Shown: positions 1 to 9,800 of the stretch, one piece after another
How the letters are laid out: the number at the start of each line of letters is the position of its first letter
Position numbering within the stretch: position 1 is the first letter of the stretch
Assembly (NCBI RefSeq): GCF_006149045.1
Contig: NZ_VBSN01000038.1
Coordinates: 558,001 to 622,000 of the forward strand
Length of the DNA: 64,000 bases
Reading direction: 5' to 3'
Source of the DNA: Dyadobacter flavalbus
GTDB lineage: Bacteria > Bacteroidota > Bacteroidia > Cytophagales > Spirosomataceae
Program-made: the position numbers and the translations under genes
Notes under the pieces: generated by a model
Seen by the model: only the letters and a program-made list of their open reading frames with translations
Told to the model about the DNA's origin: nothing
The model's database searches: none

Positions 1-2
1 AA

Positions 3-245
3 TCCATTGGTGAGCAGAAATGGCTTGCCCTATTCAGTCAGGGTCCGGAAGCCTACACGGAATGGAGAAGACTGGATTATCCGCAGCTGAAACCGGCTTA
101 TGCAGGTGTGCTGGACGGCAAAATCCCTTCCCGGCTCATTTACCCGACCGGCGAACAGGCACTGAACGGCGCCAATTACAAAGCTGCTGTCGCCAATCAG
201 GGCGAAGACCGCTTAACTACGAAATTGTGGTTTGATGTATTTTAA
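3..245 (+). CDS. C-terminal end of a SusD/RagB-family outer-membrane lipoprotein (partial)
   Basis: About 80 codons run open from the left edge to a TAA. The fragment has the pattern that closes SusD-like_2 proteins: a Tyr-Thr-Glu-Trp-Arg-Arg stretch, then Ile-Pro-Ser-Arg with Tyr-Pro, an Asn-Tyr pair, and an end in Thr-Lys-Leu-Trp-Phe-Asp-Val-Phe. SusD proteins sit on the cell surface and bind glycans or other nutrients for a partner SusC TonB-dependent channel, which would lie to the left of this window. Start, signal peptide and lipobox are outside the window. A rho-independent terminator follows about 65 bases downstream. The family call rests only on the C-terminal pattern. Confidence 0.78.
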   Translation, partial: SIGEQKWLALFSQGPEAYTEWRRLDYPQLKPAYAGVLDGKIPSRLIYPTGEQALNGANYKAAVANQGEDRLTTKLWFDVF

Positions 246-308
246 AATCGAATGTCTGTTCCGGCAAATGCAAGCGGACAGAAGTGACGGAAAAGCCTGA
301 TAAAAGAA

Positions 309-356
309 CGCCTGAAAGAATGAAGAATCCATCATTGTTTCAGGCGTCTTTATTTT
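309..356 (+). terminator. Rho-independent terminator after the SusD-like gene
   Basis: A perfect 9-bp inverted repeat (CGCCTGAAA at 309-317, TTTCAGGCG at 338-346) is followed by TCTTTATTTT. It lies 64 bases after the SusD-like stop codon and just before the end of the convergent MFS gene, so it may serve both strands. Confidence 0.75.
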
Positions 357-422
357 GGTTAGCTACTTCTGCCTTTTGTACTGAAATCCGTTTGCCTGAT
401 CTACTGTCCTGTCATTTCAAAA

Positions 423-1640
423 TTATTTTGCTCTTGCTGTTACAATGAAAGCCACCAGAAACGGAGCTGTAAATACCAGCAGGGCATTGCCGAACCCACC
501 CAGCATACTGACCAGCGAACCAATGAAGAAAACGGCCGTTGCGGTAAAAAACCGGCCGATATTAAAACAAAATCCCGTTGCAGTTCCCCGGATATTTACC
601 GGGAACAATTCAGGAATATAGCTCGACAATGCACCCTGACTGATCCCGAAGCAGAAAGACAATATTGCGGTTTCCACATAAATAATACCGGAAAATACAC
701 GGTTGGTAAGAAACAGAATACAGCACATGATGAGGCAAACAGCAAAGGTCGCCATTAAAGTGGCTTTCTTGCCAAACCTGTTGATCAGCATTCCGGAAAA
801 TAGTCCGCCGGTAATCCCTCCTGCTCCAAGCAGCACCATAATAAGGCCGCGTTCCTTTTGTCCTTCCTGACCTTCGGCGAGCAATGTCTGCACCCATGTC
901 GGCAGCCAGGAGAATATGCCCCAAAGCCCGATCAGTACGGACCCGAAAATGACCGATCCGGAAACCAGGTTAGTCCGGTTGCTTTTATGAAAAACATTTT
1001 CTTTATGGCTTTTTACGATTTTCATATGCTTCCATTTGTCTGACTCCGGCGCTGCCATCCCGATGATCAGCGCAGCGATTACGGGAATGATCCCGATGCC
1101 AAATGCCGTGCGCCAGTCGGAAAAAATCAGGTTGAGACTGCCCGTTGTGACAATGCCAACAGGAAAGCAAACGGCCAGAATGCCCAGCATCACCGCACTG
1201 CTGCGCTGCTCCCAGATTTCCGAAATGTACACGGTCGTAATCAGCAGTACGCCGCCTACGCCCATGCCCGACAGAAAACGAACGGCAAGCAGCGTGTTCA
1301 AATCCGTTACGATGGCCACCAGACAGGTACCAAATCCATACAGTGCTGTCACCAGCGCAAGGGATCTGACCCGGCCGATGTTATCACTCACAACTCCGAA
1401 AAGCAACCCGCCGCACATCCAGCCATACAGATAAACCGCATGGACATAAGCGCCTGTTTTCCCGAGTTCGGCAGGTGTTAAAGTTGCCCCTTTCAGCTCC
1501 GGAACGGCAACCGGCAAATACACCGACATCAGCGTGGAAACGGTTCCGCTCAGGATGTAACTTACGGCACACAGTGCAAAAGCAAGCCATTTTTTGCTCA
1601 TGCTGATCGTTTCAGCATTGTTTATTTCCAGTGTTTCCAT
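423..1640 (-). CDS. Major facilitator superfamily (MFS) transporter
   Basis: A 405-residue inner-membrane protein of about twelve hydrophobic segments, the usual MFS size. Between the second and third segments it has the family loop in the form SDNIGRVR, and a later Arg-Phe-Leu-Ser-Gly-Met-Gly-Val-Gly-Gly stretch resembles MFS helix 4. Substrate cannot be read from the sequence. It is the last gene of a minus-strand operon (two AhpD-like genes, TonB receptor, MFS), starting 18 bases after the receptor stop. The natural inference is that the receptor imports a solute across the outer membrane and this protein carries it across the inner membrane. An internal Met at residue 14 is an alternative start. 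Confidence 0.88.
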   Translation of the reverse strand: METLEINNAETISMSKKWLAFALCAVSYILSGTVSTLMSVYLPVAVPELKGATLTPAELGKTGAYVHAVYLYGWMCGGLLFGVVSDNIGRVRSLALVTALYGFGTCLVAIVTDLNTLLAVRFLSGMGVGGVLLITTVYISEIWEQRSSAVMLGILAVCFPVGIVTTGSLNLIFSDWRTAFGIGIIPVIAALIIGMAAPESDKWKHMKIVKSHKENVFHKSNRTNLVSGSVIFGSVLIGLWGIFSWLPTWVQTLLAEGQEGQKERGLIMVLLGAGGITGGLFSGMLINRFGKKATLMATFAVCLIMCCILFLTNRVFSGIIYVETAILSFCFGISQGALSSYIPELFPVNIRGTATGFCFNIGRFFTATAVFFIGSLVSMLGGFGNALLVFTAPFLVAFIVTARAK

Positions 1641-1658
1641 AAATGCTATATCCGCTTA

Positions 1659-4421
1659 TCAGAATAACTGATCGAAGTTGAGGCTTACATAATACAAGCC
1701 GCCGACTGCCGGTGAGCCGTATGCCTGCACGATGTACCGGTTGCCGATGTTGGAACCGCCCAGTTTTACCACTGTTTTCAGGTCGGGAATGCGGTAGCTG
1801 ACCTGCGCATCCACCAGGTTGTATGCCTGCACTTTGCCGGGCAGCATTTCAGTGAATGTTCCATACCAGTCAAAAGCGCTCTGCCAGTGCCAGGCTATGT
1901 TGAAACCCAGTTTGTCGGTCAGTCTTGAATTTCCGAACACTACATTCGTTTTCCATTTCGGTGTGTTAAAAGCCGGAATGTTGTTCGGATCAGCGTTTCT
2001 GATGTTGAAATCAATATAGGTTGCGTTGCTACTGATCTTGTAATTTTCTGGCATGGAATAAGTAATCCCTGCACTTACACCCTGGATCGAAACCTTGTCG
2101 GCGGCATTGGTATACAACTGGAACAACTGCCGGTCTGCACCCAGCAGCTCGGCAGCGGCCGCGGGATTCACCGATCCGTCTGCAAGCAGGATATTCGATT
2201 TTGCCCTTGCCACCACGGTATTGATCATAAAATCGGTATACTGGCTAAAATAATAATTTACATCAAACAGTACCTTTTTGCTGATCAGACCCTTGTAGCC
2301 GATTTCATAGCTTTTAACCTTTTCTGACTTGATATACGGCACATTGGATTTAACCAGTTTGTCTTTGTTGTTGGCAACGGCCTGTGGAAACGGCGTTCCT
2401 TTCTGCATATCTGCACCAAACGCATTGGCAAATGCAGAAAAAGAAGCAATGGTTACCGAATTTTCATATGCATTCAGTCCCTGCGAGTTCACTGGAGCGC
2501 CACCCAGAATAATGATGGGCCCGACGTTCAGCTTGATATACTGATCGCCGATTGTCGGGTTTCGGAAACCTGTCTGGTAAGAAGCGCGGAAATGGTGGTC
2601 TTCAGACGGTGAAAATACAGCCGAAGCTCTTGGCGTAAAACGTCCGGTGAAGTTTTCGTTTTTGTCATACCTGCCCGATAACGTCAGTTTCAGATGATTT
2701 TTCCAGAATGATCGGGAAGCCTGCGCAAATACGCCGTATTCTTCGTTGGTCAGCTTTTTGTCCTTGTCATCAAAGAGCGTCCCGCCGGTATTGAGGAAGT
2801 ATTTTCGGAAGTTGCCGCCTACCTGAAAGTTGATTATTTTGAATACCGGGCTGAAATCGTACATGCCTTCAATATGCCGCAGGCTGCACTGACTCAGTAT
2901 GCCCGCTCCGGCCAGGCCGCGCGTCCGGATCAGTCTTTCCCGGGCAGCATCATATGCCTCCGATCCGGGCAAAATTCTTCCTTGGTCCGCAAATGAACGG
3001 GCCGTATTGTGATCATGCGGCGTAACGCCGGTAACAATGCCTTTGTATGCGGCAGCATAGCGTTCAAACCATGTCGCGTCCGCCTTTTCCGGTGCTACCG
3101 TAGTGCCGTTCAAATCTTTAACCCATGTTCGGTTAATGTGCTGCCCCAAAGCCCGGGTGTTATAGGAATTGGTTGAATACTCGTGATTGGTGTACGCACG
3201 CAGATAAAAATTACTGCCTTTGAGTTCCAGCCTCTGCTGTACGAATTTGAAATCATTGATCACAAAGCGGTTGCTGCCGGTATACTGCGCCGTCCCCTGA
3301 TTGTAGTTTCCCTGATAAATCAATTCCAGCTTGCTGGTAATGCGGTAATGCAGCGCCCCGTTCAGTTTCAGACTGTAGACGCCGTAGGTTGCAAGGTCTT
3401 TTTCTTCATATCCCGTGCGTGACACCCGGCCGATATCGGGCAATGTCTGCGCCACTTCGTCACCATATATGTTCAGCTGGTTTTTGCCGGGATTCTGAGG
3501 TCCGCGGTTTGCAGCCGGCGTATTGGGATCGATGTCTGTATAATCGTTGGCATACCAGTCCGTTCCTTTCAGATAGGATGCATTTAACTTGAAAGCAAGC
3601 CTGTCGTTAAAAGCTTTGGCATAGCGCACGGCCAGGTCGTACAACGGCTTTGCACCCTGACCGGTGCCGTCTCCGATGTGATTTATGCCGAACTTTGTCT
3701 GAGCACTCAGCCCCTGATATTTAAAAGGATTTTTAGTACGGGTATTGAGCATTCCGTTAAAAGCAATCGGGCCATATAATGCCGAGGCTGCCCCCGGAAT
3801 CAGTTCAGCACTTTCGATATCGATGTCATGCGGGCCAAAAAGATTGCCCATTGCAAAACCCAGTCCGGACGGCTGATTGTCTACTCCGTCGACCAATTGT
3901 AAAAAGCGGCTGTTGCCCGTTGTATTGAAGCCCCGGGTATTGATTTGCTTGTAAGTAAGGCTGCTTGTGACCATATCCAGCGACTTCATGTTCACGAGAC
4001 CGTCGTAAAAATTGGCGGAAGGGGTTTGCTGGATCGTGCGGGCATCCATTTTTTCAATACTTACCGGAGAACGCATGATGTTTTCCTCCACGCGGGAAGC
4101 GGATATGACGACCTGATTGAGTTCCTCAATAACGGGTTTCAAATAAATTTTCAGGATTTCACCGGAAGAAACTTCCTTTTCCAGCCGTGCATAGCCAACC
4201 AGCGAAATGACCAATGTTGCCGGAACAGAGGATTTCAGTTCAAAATATCCGTCCGGGCCGCTGACAGTACCTCGGGTGGTTCCTTTTACGGAGATGGAAA
4301 CACCTGAAACGGGTTTTTCGGATTCCTGATCGTAAATATGTCCGGAAATTCCGGTGGCCTGTGCGCGTGCCAACTGTATACAACATACGTAAAGCAGCAA
4401 AAAGCATAAATATTTTTTCAT
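1659..4421 (-). CDS. TonB-dependent receptor with CarboxypepD_reg-like N-terminal domain
   Basis: A 920-residue outer-membrane receptor. Residues 1-20 form a signal peptide ending Ala-Arg-Ala-Gln. Residues about 24-105 are a carboxypeptidase-regulatory-like beta-sandwich (SGHIYDQESEKPVSGVSI). The plug follows at about 110-225 and the rest is a 22-strand-type barrel ending in Phe, as outer-membrane barrels do. No SusD partner is adjacent, so this is not a classical Sus pair. It lies 31 bases after the second AhpD-like gene and 18 bases before the MFS transporter, so the four genes are probably cotranscribed. The ligand is unknown; linkage to peroxidase-type proteins suggests an oxidatively sensitive or metal-bearing solute, which is inference only. 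Confidence 0.92.
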   Translation of the reverse strand: MKKYLCFLLLYVCCIQLARAQATGISGHIYDQESEKPVSGVSISVKGTTRGTVSGPDGYFELKSSVPATLVISLVGYARLEKEVSSGEILKIYLKPVIEELNQVVISASRVEENIMRSPVSIEKMDARTIQQTPSANFYDGLVNMKSLDMVTSSLTYKQINTRGFNTTGNSRFLQLVDGVDNQPSGLGFAMGNLFGPHDIDIESAELIPGAASALYGPIAFNGMLNTRTKNPFKYQGLSAQTKFGINHIGDGTGQGAKPLYDLAVRYAKAFNDRLAFKLNASYLKGTDWYANDYTDIDPNTPAANRGPQNPGKNQLNIYGDEVAQTLPDIGRVSRTGYEEKDLATYGVYSLKLNGALHYRITSKLELIYQGNYNQGTAQYTGSNRFVINDFKFVQQRLELKGSNFYLRAYTNHEYSTNSYNTRALGQHINRTWVKDLNGTTVAPEKADATWFERYAAAYKGIVTGVTPHDHNTARSFADQGRILPGSEAYDAARERLIRTRGLAGAGILSQCSLRHIEGMYDFSPVFKIINFQVGGNFRKYFLNTGGTLFDDKDKKLTNEEYGVFAQASRSFWKNHLKLTLSGRYDKNENFTGRFTPRASAVFSPSEDHHFRASYQTGFRNPTIGDQYIKLNVGPIIILGGAPVNSQGLNAYENSVTIASFSAFANAFGADMQKGTPFPQAVANNKDKLVKSNVPYIKSEKVKSYEIGYKGLISKKVLFDVNYYFSQYTDFMINTVVARAKSNILLADGSVNPAAAAELLGADRQLFQLYTNAADKVSIQGVSAGITYSMPENYKISSNATYIDFNIRNADPNNIPAFNTPKWKTNVVFGNSRLTDKLGFNIAWHWQSAFDWYGTFTEMLPGKVQAYNLVDAQVSYRIPDLKTVVKLGGSNIGNRYIVQAYGSPAVGGLYYVSLNFDQLF

Positions 4422-4452
4422 AGTCTGTTTTCAAATTTTGAGAAGGTGGATT

Positions 4453-5010
4453 CTATTTCAAATGATCGTAACCGTTTGGCAGCCGGTTGTAGCCATTACT
4501 AACCAGCCTTTCTCCAAGTCCTTTGTAGAAATCCGGATCAGTCGGTGCAACGGTCGCCATTCCGTCTACATAGCGGTTGTACAGACTAAACAAGGCTGCA
4601 ATAAGTACCGTATCATGAATTTCCAGGTCGGTAGCTCCATGATGCTTTGCTTCTGCAATGGATTCGGAAGTCACTGCTTTGCCGCTCACCTGAACCAGTT
4701 GGGCGATTTTGAGCAATGCTTTCATTTTGTTACTCACAGGAGCTGCGTCAATATCCTGCTTCATAATGTTGCAGGTCTCCGTATCGCCCAGCAGCAGGTC
4801 CGCAGCCGCAGTATGTGCGGCGGTACAAAACCTGCATTCGTTTTGGTGTGAAACGATGGTGGCAATCAGCTCGCGTTCGCCGGGTGTCAAGGTGGATGGG
4901 CCTCTCAGCAAAAGCTGGGTCAGCATGCGAATGGGCTGCGCACTTTCCTGGCTGTACTCGAGTAATCCTGTAATGCCCGGCAAGTGCCCGGGCAGCGGTA
5001 TATGTGGCAT
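4453..5010 (-). CDS. Carboxymuconolactone decarboxylase / AhpD-family protein (copy 2)
   Basis: A 185-residue protein carrying the complete AhpD catalytic signature E-X11-C-X2-C-X3-H: Glu47, Cys59, Cys62, His66. In AhpD the cysteine pair and histidine relay carry out alkyl hydroperoxide or peroxiredoxin reduction. There is no signal peptide, so it should act in the cytosol. It is a tandem paralogue of the next gene upstream; both begin Met-x-His-Ile-x-Leu-Pro and share the GERELIA segment. The spacing to that gene is 26 bases. Substrate specificity within the CMD family cannot be told apart from sequence alone. Confidence 0.88.
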   Translation of the reverse strand: MPHIPLPGHLPGITGLLEYSQESAQPIRMLTQLLLRGPSTLTPGERELIATIVSHQNECRFCTAAHTAAADLLLGDTETCNIMKQDIDAAPVSNKMKALLKIAQLVQVSGKAVTSESIAEAKHHGATDLEIHDTVLIAALFSLYNRYVDGMATVAPTDPDFYKGLGERLVSNGYNRLPNGYDHLK

Positions 5011-5036
5011 TCGGATTGATTTTTAGAAGTAAAATG

Positions 5037-5594
5037 TTAATTGGCTGTTTCATTCACGTTTCTTACATATCCTGTAAAGGCCATACGCTTCCCCATTTCA
5101 CGATATGCTTCGTTTTCCAGCGGAGCCCACGTACCAAGCCCGTCCACATACCGGTTAAACATACAGAATGCCGCAGCAATAAGGACGGTATCATGAATGG
5201 CCCGGTCGTCTGCGCCATGGGTGCGTGCAGCAGCTACATCTTCCTCTGTAACCTGCCTGCCGCTTTTCTGCACTTTGGCTGCTATGTTGAGCAATGCATG
5301 CAGCTTTGGAGTAATGGCTATTTCCTGAAAACCGTGCTTGATGTCATCGATTAAAGCCAAATCACATTTCAGGTGCGCCATTGCAGCGGAGGCGTGGGAA
5401 GTATGGCAAAAATGGCAATCGTTCAGGTGCGATACGTAAGCTGCGATCAGCTCGCGTTCTCCGCTGGTTAGAGGAGATTCTCCTCTCAGTAATGTTTCAG
5501 CGAGTAACTGCAGCGGAACGGCAGTTTCAGGTCTGAAATTGAATAATCCGACTATGCCCGGAAGCGTTTCATCGGGCAATGAAATATGTGCCAT
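5037..5594 (-). CDS. Carboxymuconolactone decarboxylase / AhpD-family protein (copy 1)
   Basis: A 185-residue protein with the same E-X11-C-X2-C-X3-H motif as its downstream paralogue (Glu48, Cys60, Cys63, His67), consistent with a redox-active peroxidase-type member of the family. It is the first gene of the operon AhpD-like, AhpD-like, TonB receptor, MFS. Its leader contains a perfect 15-bp inverted repeat at 5637-5670, a plausible operator or RNA hairpin. Tandem duplication of equal length with all catalytic residues kept suggests both copies are functional, perhaps as a heteromer. Confidence 0.88.
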   Translation of the reverse strand: MAHISLPDETLPGIVGLFNFRPETAVPLQLLAETLLRGESPLTSGERELIAAYVSHLNDCHFCHTSHASAAMAHLKCDLALIDDIKHGFQEIAITPKLHALLNIAAKVQKSGRQVTEEDVAAARTHGADDRAIHDTVLIAAAFCMFNRYVDGLGTWAPLENEAYREMGKRMAFTGYVRNVNETAN

Positions 5595-5624
5595 GTTGGA
5601 AAGGGTAATCTGTTCAGGTTATTT

Positions 5625-5670
5625 TTTGCTTTGATGCTTTGCTTTGATGTGTCTTCACATCAAAGCAAAG
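5625..5670 (-). promoter_or_regulatory. Inverted plus direct repeat in the leader of the AhpD/TonB/MFS operon
   Basis: CTTTGCTTTGATGTG (5637-5651) pairs perfectly with CACATCAAAGCAAAG (5656-5670) around a 4-base spacer. A third copy of the core, TTTGCTTTGATG, sits as a direct repeat at 5625-5636. No U-run follows on either strand, so a terminator is unlikely. A repressor or activator operator, or a 5' leader hairpin, fits better. The distance to the start codon at 5594 is 30-75 bases. Confidence 0.5.
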
Positions 5671-5791
5671 AACTTTCCTCTGGAAGAATAGCTGCATCGA
5701 AAATGCATGATATACGTGATGTTAGGGCACATCCCGTGCGTACATGCAAACAGCAGGCAATCAAACCAGTAAGAGGAAAAAGAAAAATCAG

Positions 5792-6346
5792 CTAGAACAG
5801 ATCCGGAGGCGGGAACGGGATTGCGGCAGGTATTTCAGGCAAAACCAAAAACAGAGAAGGGAACACAATCCTGGTATTTTCAAACCATTCCAGCACATAA
5901 ACTACATGCTTGCAGCCATGATTCATATACTCTTTCAGAAAGTTTTTCAGAATCACCGAGCGGGAGCCCTGTTCGGAACCGGTATAATCGTCGCTGACCT
6001 GATCATTGATTCTGGAGACAAGATCGTAAAAACGTTCACGCGCGTACTGATCATATTCGCAGACTACCAGAAGTGTGTCGTTGATGAGCTGCTTGCTCTT
6101 CAGCTGGTAAAATTTACCTTCATGCACAATCTGGCCCTCTGCCGGCTGCGGAAATTCCCAGTTGTTCTGATAAGGTACAGCCACAGGCATTCTGATGACG
6201 ATATCCTGTGATCCTGTCGATTGCTGAATAAAATCTTTCCCCATGGCACTGACCGTCTGCCTGTCTTCCAAGAGATAGACTATTGAGTAGCCTACCATAT
6301 TGTAAAGCAGCAGCACGAAAAGGAATATGGGGATAATCCTGCGCAA
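5792..6346 (-). CDS. Hypothetical membrane-anchored protein
   Basis: A 184-residue protein with one N-terminal hydrophobic segment (residues about 4-25) followed by a hydrophilic, probably periplasmic domain; a hydrophobic stretch near the C-terminus ends in Pro-rich sequence. I recognise no catalytic motif. Similar small anchored proteins occur beside TonB-dependent receptors in Bacteroidota, and this one lies about 200 bases upstream of the AhpD/TonB operon on the same strand. A regulatory break (the inverted repeat at 5637-5670) separates them. Function unknown. Confidence 0.6.
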   Translation of the reverse strand: MRRIIPIFLFVLLLYNMVGYSIVYLLEDRQTVSAMGKDFIQQSTGSQDIVIRMPVAVPYQNNWEFPQPAEGQIVHEGKFYQLKSKQLINDTLLVVCEYDQYARERFYDLVSRINDQVSDDYTGSEQGSRSVILKNFLKEYMNHGCKHVVYVLEWFENTRIVFPSLFLVLPEIPAAIPFPPPDLF

Positions 6347-6425
6347 GGTGAAAAAAGGAGTAAATTCCCTGAATGATGCAAATGTATAAAAACAAAGGAA
6401 TCCTATTCAAATTTTCACATTATTT

Positions 6426-6799
6426 TTAGAAAAAATAGAATAAAAAGCTGTTCCTATGCATCCGATCTGTAAACAAGTGTGGTACAGTACGGTTTTCAAT
6501 GGCTTTTACAACCGCTTCTGACACACTGTGAACATGCAGTTTCTAATACAGCCTTTTTACATGATTATGGACGGTATGAACCGGAATGAACAGGTCTTCG
6601 GCAATCATTTTATGGCTACGCCCTTTACGAGTTTGGCCAGCATTTCCGTTTCTTCAAAGGCTGTCTGCATGATGATGCTGGTTTCGGGATCATGCTGTTT
6701 CAGCAGCTTTTTCCCTTCTATCCCGCCGACCCTGGGCATATTGATTTCCATCAGCACGACAGCGGGCGGATCAATGGCATAGCCTAAGCTGATTAATTT
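6426..6799 (-). pseudogene. Decayed NarL/LuxR-type response regulator
   Basis: Translating the minus strand from 6799 gives a receiver-domain segment (YAIDPPAVVLMEINMP, then RVGGIEGKKLLKQ), the region that normally holds the phospho-acceptor aspartate; here the acceptor position reads Glu-Ile-Asn rather than Asp. A frame change near 6618-6624 joins it to a LuxR helix-turn-helix (KMIAEDLFIP, then TVHNHVKRLY). A TAG stop at 6543-6545 follows, then the rest of the helix-turn-helix tail in the same frame (KLHVHSVSEAVVKAIE). The first 45 or so residues of the receiver are missing. At least three independent lesions make this a remnant. It follows the sensor kinase gene by about 75 bases, so it was probably that kinase's cognate regulator. 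Confidence 0.82.
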
Positions 6800-6874
6800 T
6801 CAGTGGATTGCAAGGTATTTATTTAAAGAAATTCAATCCGTAACTGGTCTGTTCAGCCGGTTCAAACTACCGGT

Positions 6875-9800
6875 CTAGAATACAAAGCGCAGTTTGGTCC
6901 CTTTTCCGATTTCCGAAGTAATCATCAGCGTTCCTTTCAATGCATTTGCCCTGAACTGCATGTTATTGAGCCCGTTTCCGCTTTTGGCTGCCGCCACCGG
7001 ATCAAAACCTTTTCCGTCGTCTTCAATGACCAGGTGTATCTGCTGATTGCCGGTTGTCACTGTGATCCACACGTTTTTACCTTCTGCATACTTGGCAATA
7101 TTGTTAAGGGCCTCTTTGTAAATCAGATAGAAATCACGTCTTCGCTCCATTTGCAGTTTTATCTTCGATAGCGCCTCGTCGAATTGAAAGTGCAGCATAT
7201 AACCTTTTGCTTCAAAAAGCTGATATGCATGTTCGCGCATTTTAATGATGATGTTATCAAATGAATCGTTTTTGGTATTGATATTCCAGACAATGTCGTT
7301 CATCGATTCCATAATTTCAGTCGCATGTTCCGTGATTTTTTTCAGTAACGGTTCATTGTTAAAGGTTTTGCTACCGACCTGTTCATGAACGATTTTCGAG
7401 TAAATGGCAATGGTACTGATCGATGACCCGATTTCGTCGTGCAGGTCACGGGCAATGCGGTTCCGTAGCCCTTCCAGCCGCATAATCTGGTTGATCCGGT
7501 ATTTATAAAATGCATAACTCGACGATAGGATGCTGACTGTAACCAGGATATAGAACCAATACGTACGATACCACGGAGGAACGATCACAAGCAGAATGGA
7601 TGCTGTTTTGACTCCCCATGAACCGTTTTTGAACTTACCCTGCACAACAAACGTATATTTTCCGGGATCAAGATTCGTGTAAGTCGCTTCGTTTTCTTTT
7701 TCTGCATAAATCCAGTCCTTGTCAAATCCCTGCATTTTATACCGGTAAACAATCCCCTTTTTTGCCCGGAAGTCCATTCCGGCAAAGCCGAATGTAACCA
7801 CGTTTTGTGTGTAACGCAGGGTTATGGCTTTCACATAGGAAATATTCTTTCTGATCGGCGATCCCGGCCTCGTAAAATCGACCGGCTTGTTGAACAAACG
7901 AAAATCCGTAAACATCACATTGGGCGGCGGCAGTGGCTTTATTTCTTTCGGGTCAAAATAGTTCAGGCCGTTCAGGCCGCCGAATACAAATTTTCCTGCC
8001 GATGTTTTAAGATAGGAATACCGGTTAAACTCATTTCCCTGCAGGCCATCCTCCTCGTTGAAGTTCCTGATATTTCCCGACACAGGATCAAATTCGGTAA
8101 GTCCGTTGTTGGAGCTCAGCCACAATTTCCCGTTGTCGTCTGGTAAAATGCCATAAATTACGTTATTGGGAAGTCCGTTTTTGGTACTGAATTTAACGAA
8201 CAAACCGCTTTTTTTATCCAGCCGGTTAAGGCCTCCTCCTTTCGTCCCGATCCATAAATATCGGTCCGGATATTGCATATCTCTTGTCAGGGCAATTACA
8301 AAATCATTACTCAGCGAACGGCTGTTGCCCTTCTGATTTGTATAATGCCGGTTCATTTTCTCAGTTTTTGTGTCAAAACGGTATAATCCCTTGATGGTTC
8401 CAAGCCATAGCAAGTGATCATCTTCATAAATGCATTGCAGAAAATCGAAGTCCAGCATGAATTGGATGGAAGGGTATGCAAAGCGTGAAAACTCCCTGGA
8501 AACAGGATCAAACCGGACAAGGTAATTTCTGTAACCCATCCATAGCTTGTTATCTCGGTCCGTATACAGCGGAAACGGTGTTGACTCGATATCATCATAA
8601 GGAACACTGTATTTTTTCCCTTTTCCCGTTTTCACATCATGCCGATAAATCGATCCCGACATGCCAATCCAGATATTTCCCGAGGAATCGCTGGCGAGCG
8701 GAGAAACGGAAAGTGCCGTCATGTTCTGTTTTTCAATTTCCCTGATTCCGGCAATTTTACCGCCGAGATAAAGATTTCCTTTTTCCAGCCTCACGGTCTG
8801 GAGCTGATGCGTCAGAAGCGTTTCCCGATTTACTTCGAGAATCTGGTAAATGCTGGTTTCCGGTAATACATGATGAAACTGTTCCGAGTACGGATCATAT
8901 TTGAGCAGGCCGTACCCGCCCGAGGCAATCCATACAATCCCGGTCCGGTCTGTATAAAAAGCAGTTGCTATTTCCAGTATTTTCATCTGTGAAGGATACG
9001 ATGAGTATACATACCTTTCTGTACATGTTTCAGGATCAATCAGCTTAACCTGTCTCCGATCGTTTGTCCAAATGCGGCCCTGTTTGTCGATTGTCCAGCC
9101 CGGCAATTCCCTGATGGTTCCGAATGCGGGCTGAGGATCAGAAAAATTGTATTTCAGAAACCGCAAGGATTGGTGGTCATTTACATACAAGATATGACGG
9201 ACTGTATCTTCCAGAATTTCAGGAATCGGGAAAGTAGCCCTGGTGCCAAACCGGAACCTGGAAACCAGTGTATAGTTTTTTCCATCTCTGCTGAATTGCA
9301 GTTCCCATATATGCGTATGCGTGGTAACCAGAACCCTGTTTTTGCTGTCTACAAAAACTTTCTCCGCCCAGAACGCTCCTCTGTGCTGCTCAAAATCATT
9401 GTCCAGTCGGATATGCGTGAAGATATGATTCCCGTTTTTTTCAAAGACAAGTCTGTCAAGGCCGCCTTTGGTTTCGATCCAGAGCGCTCCGCTTTTGTCT
9501 TCGGTAATCTTGTTGATTTCATCCGACCTGATGCTGTTGTTATCACCCTTGCGGAAGTGCTTCGCGGTTTCCGTTTCCCGGTCGAACAAATCGATTCCGT
9601 GATTTCGGGTTCCAATCCATAGCCGTCCTTTTGAATCCTCAAAAATGCAGGACAGATCGTTGCCGCCAATGGAAGTGGAATCTTCCGGATCGTGATGATA
9701 GGTTGTTATTTTGGTTCCGTCATACCGGTTCAGCCCGTCGCTTGTGGTGATCCAGATAAACCCGTTCTTATCCTGGGTAATATCGCTGACAAACCCTTGT

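Noticed and set aside
6528-6782. Plus-strand ORF of 84 codons
   Set aside because: It is antisense to the response regulator remnant and has no support of its own.
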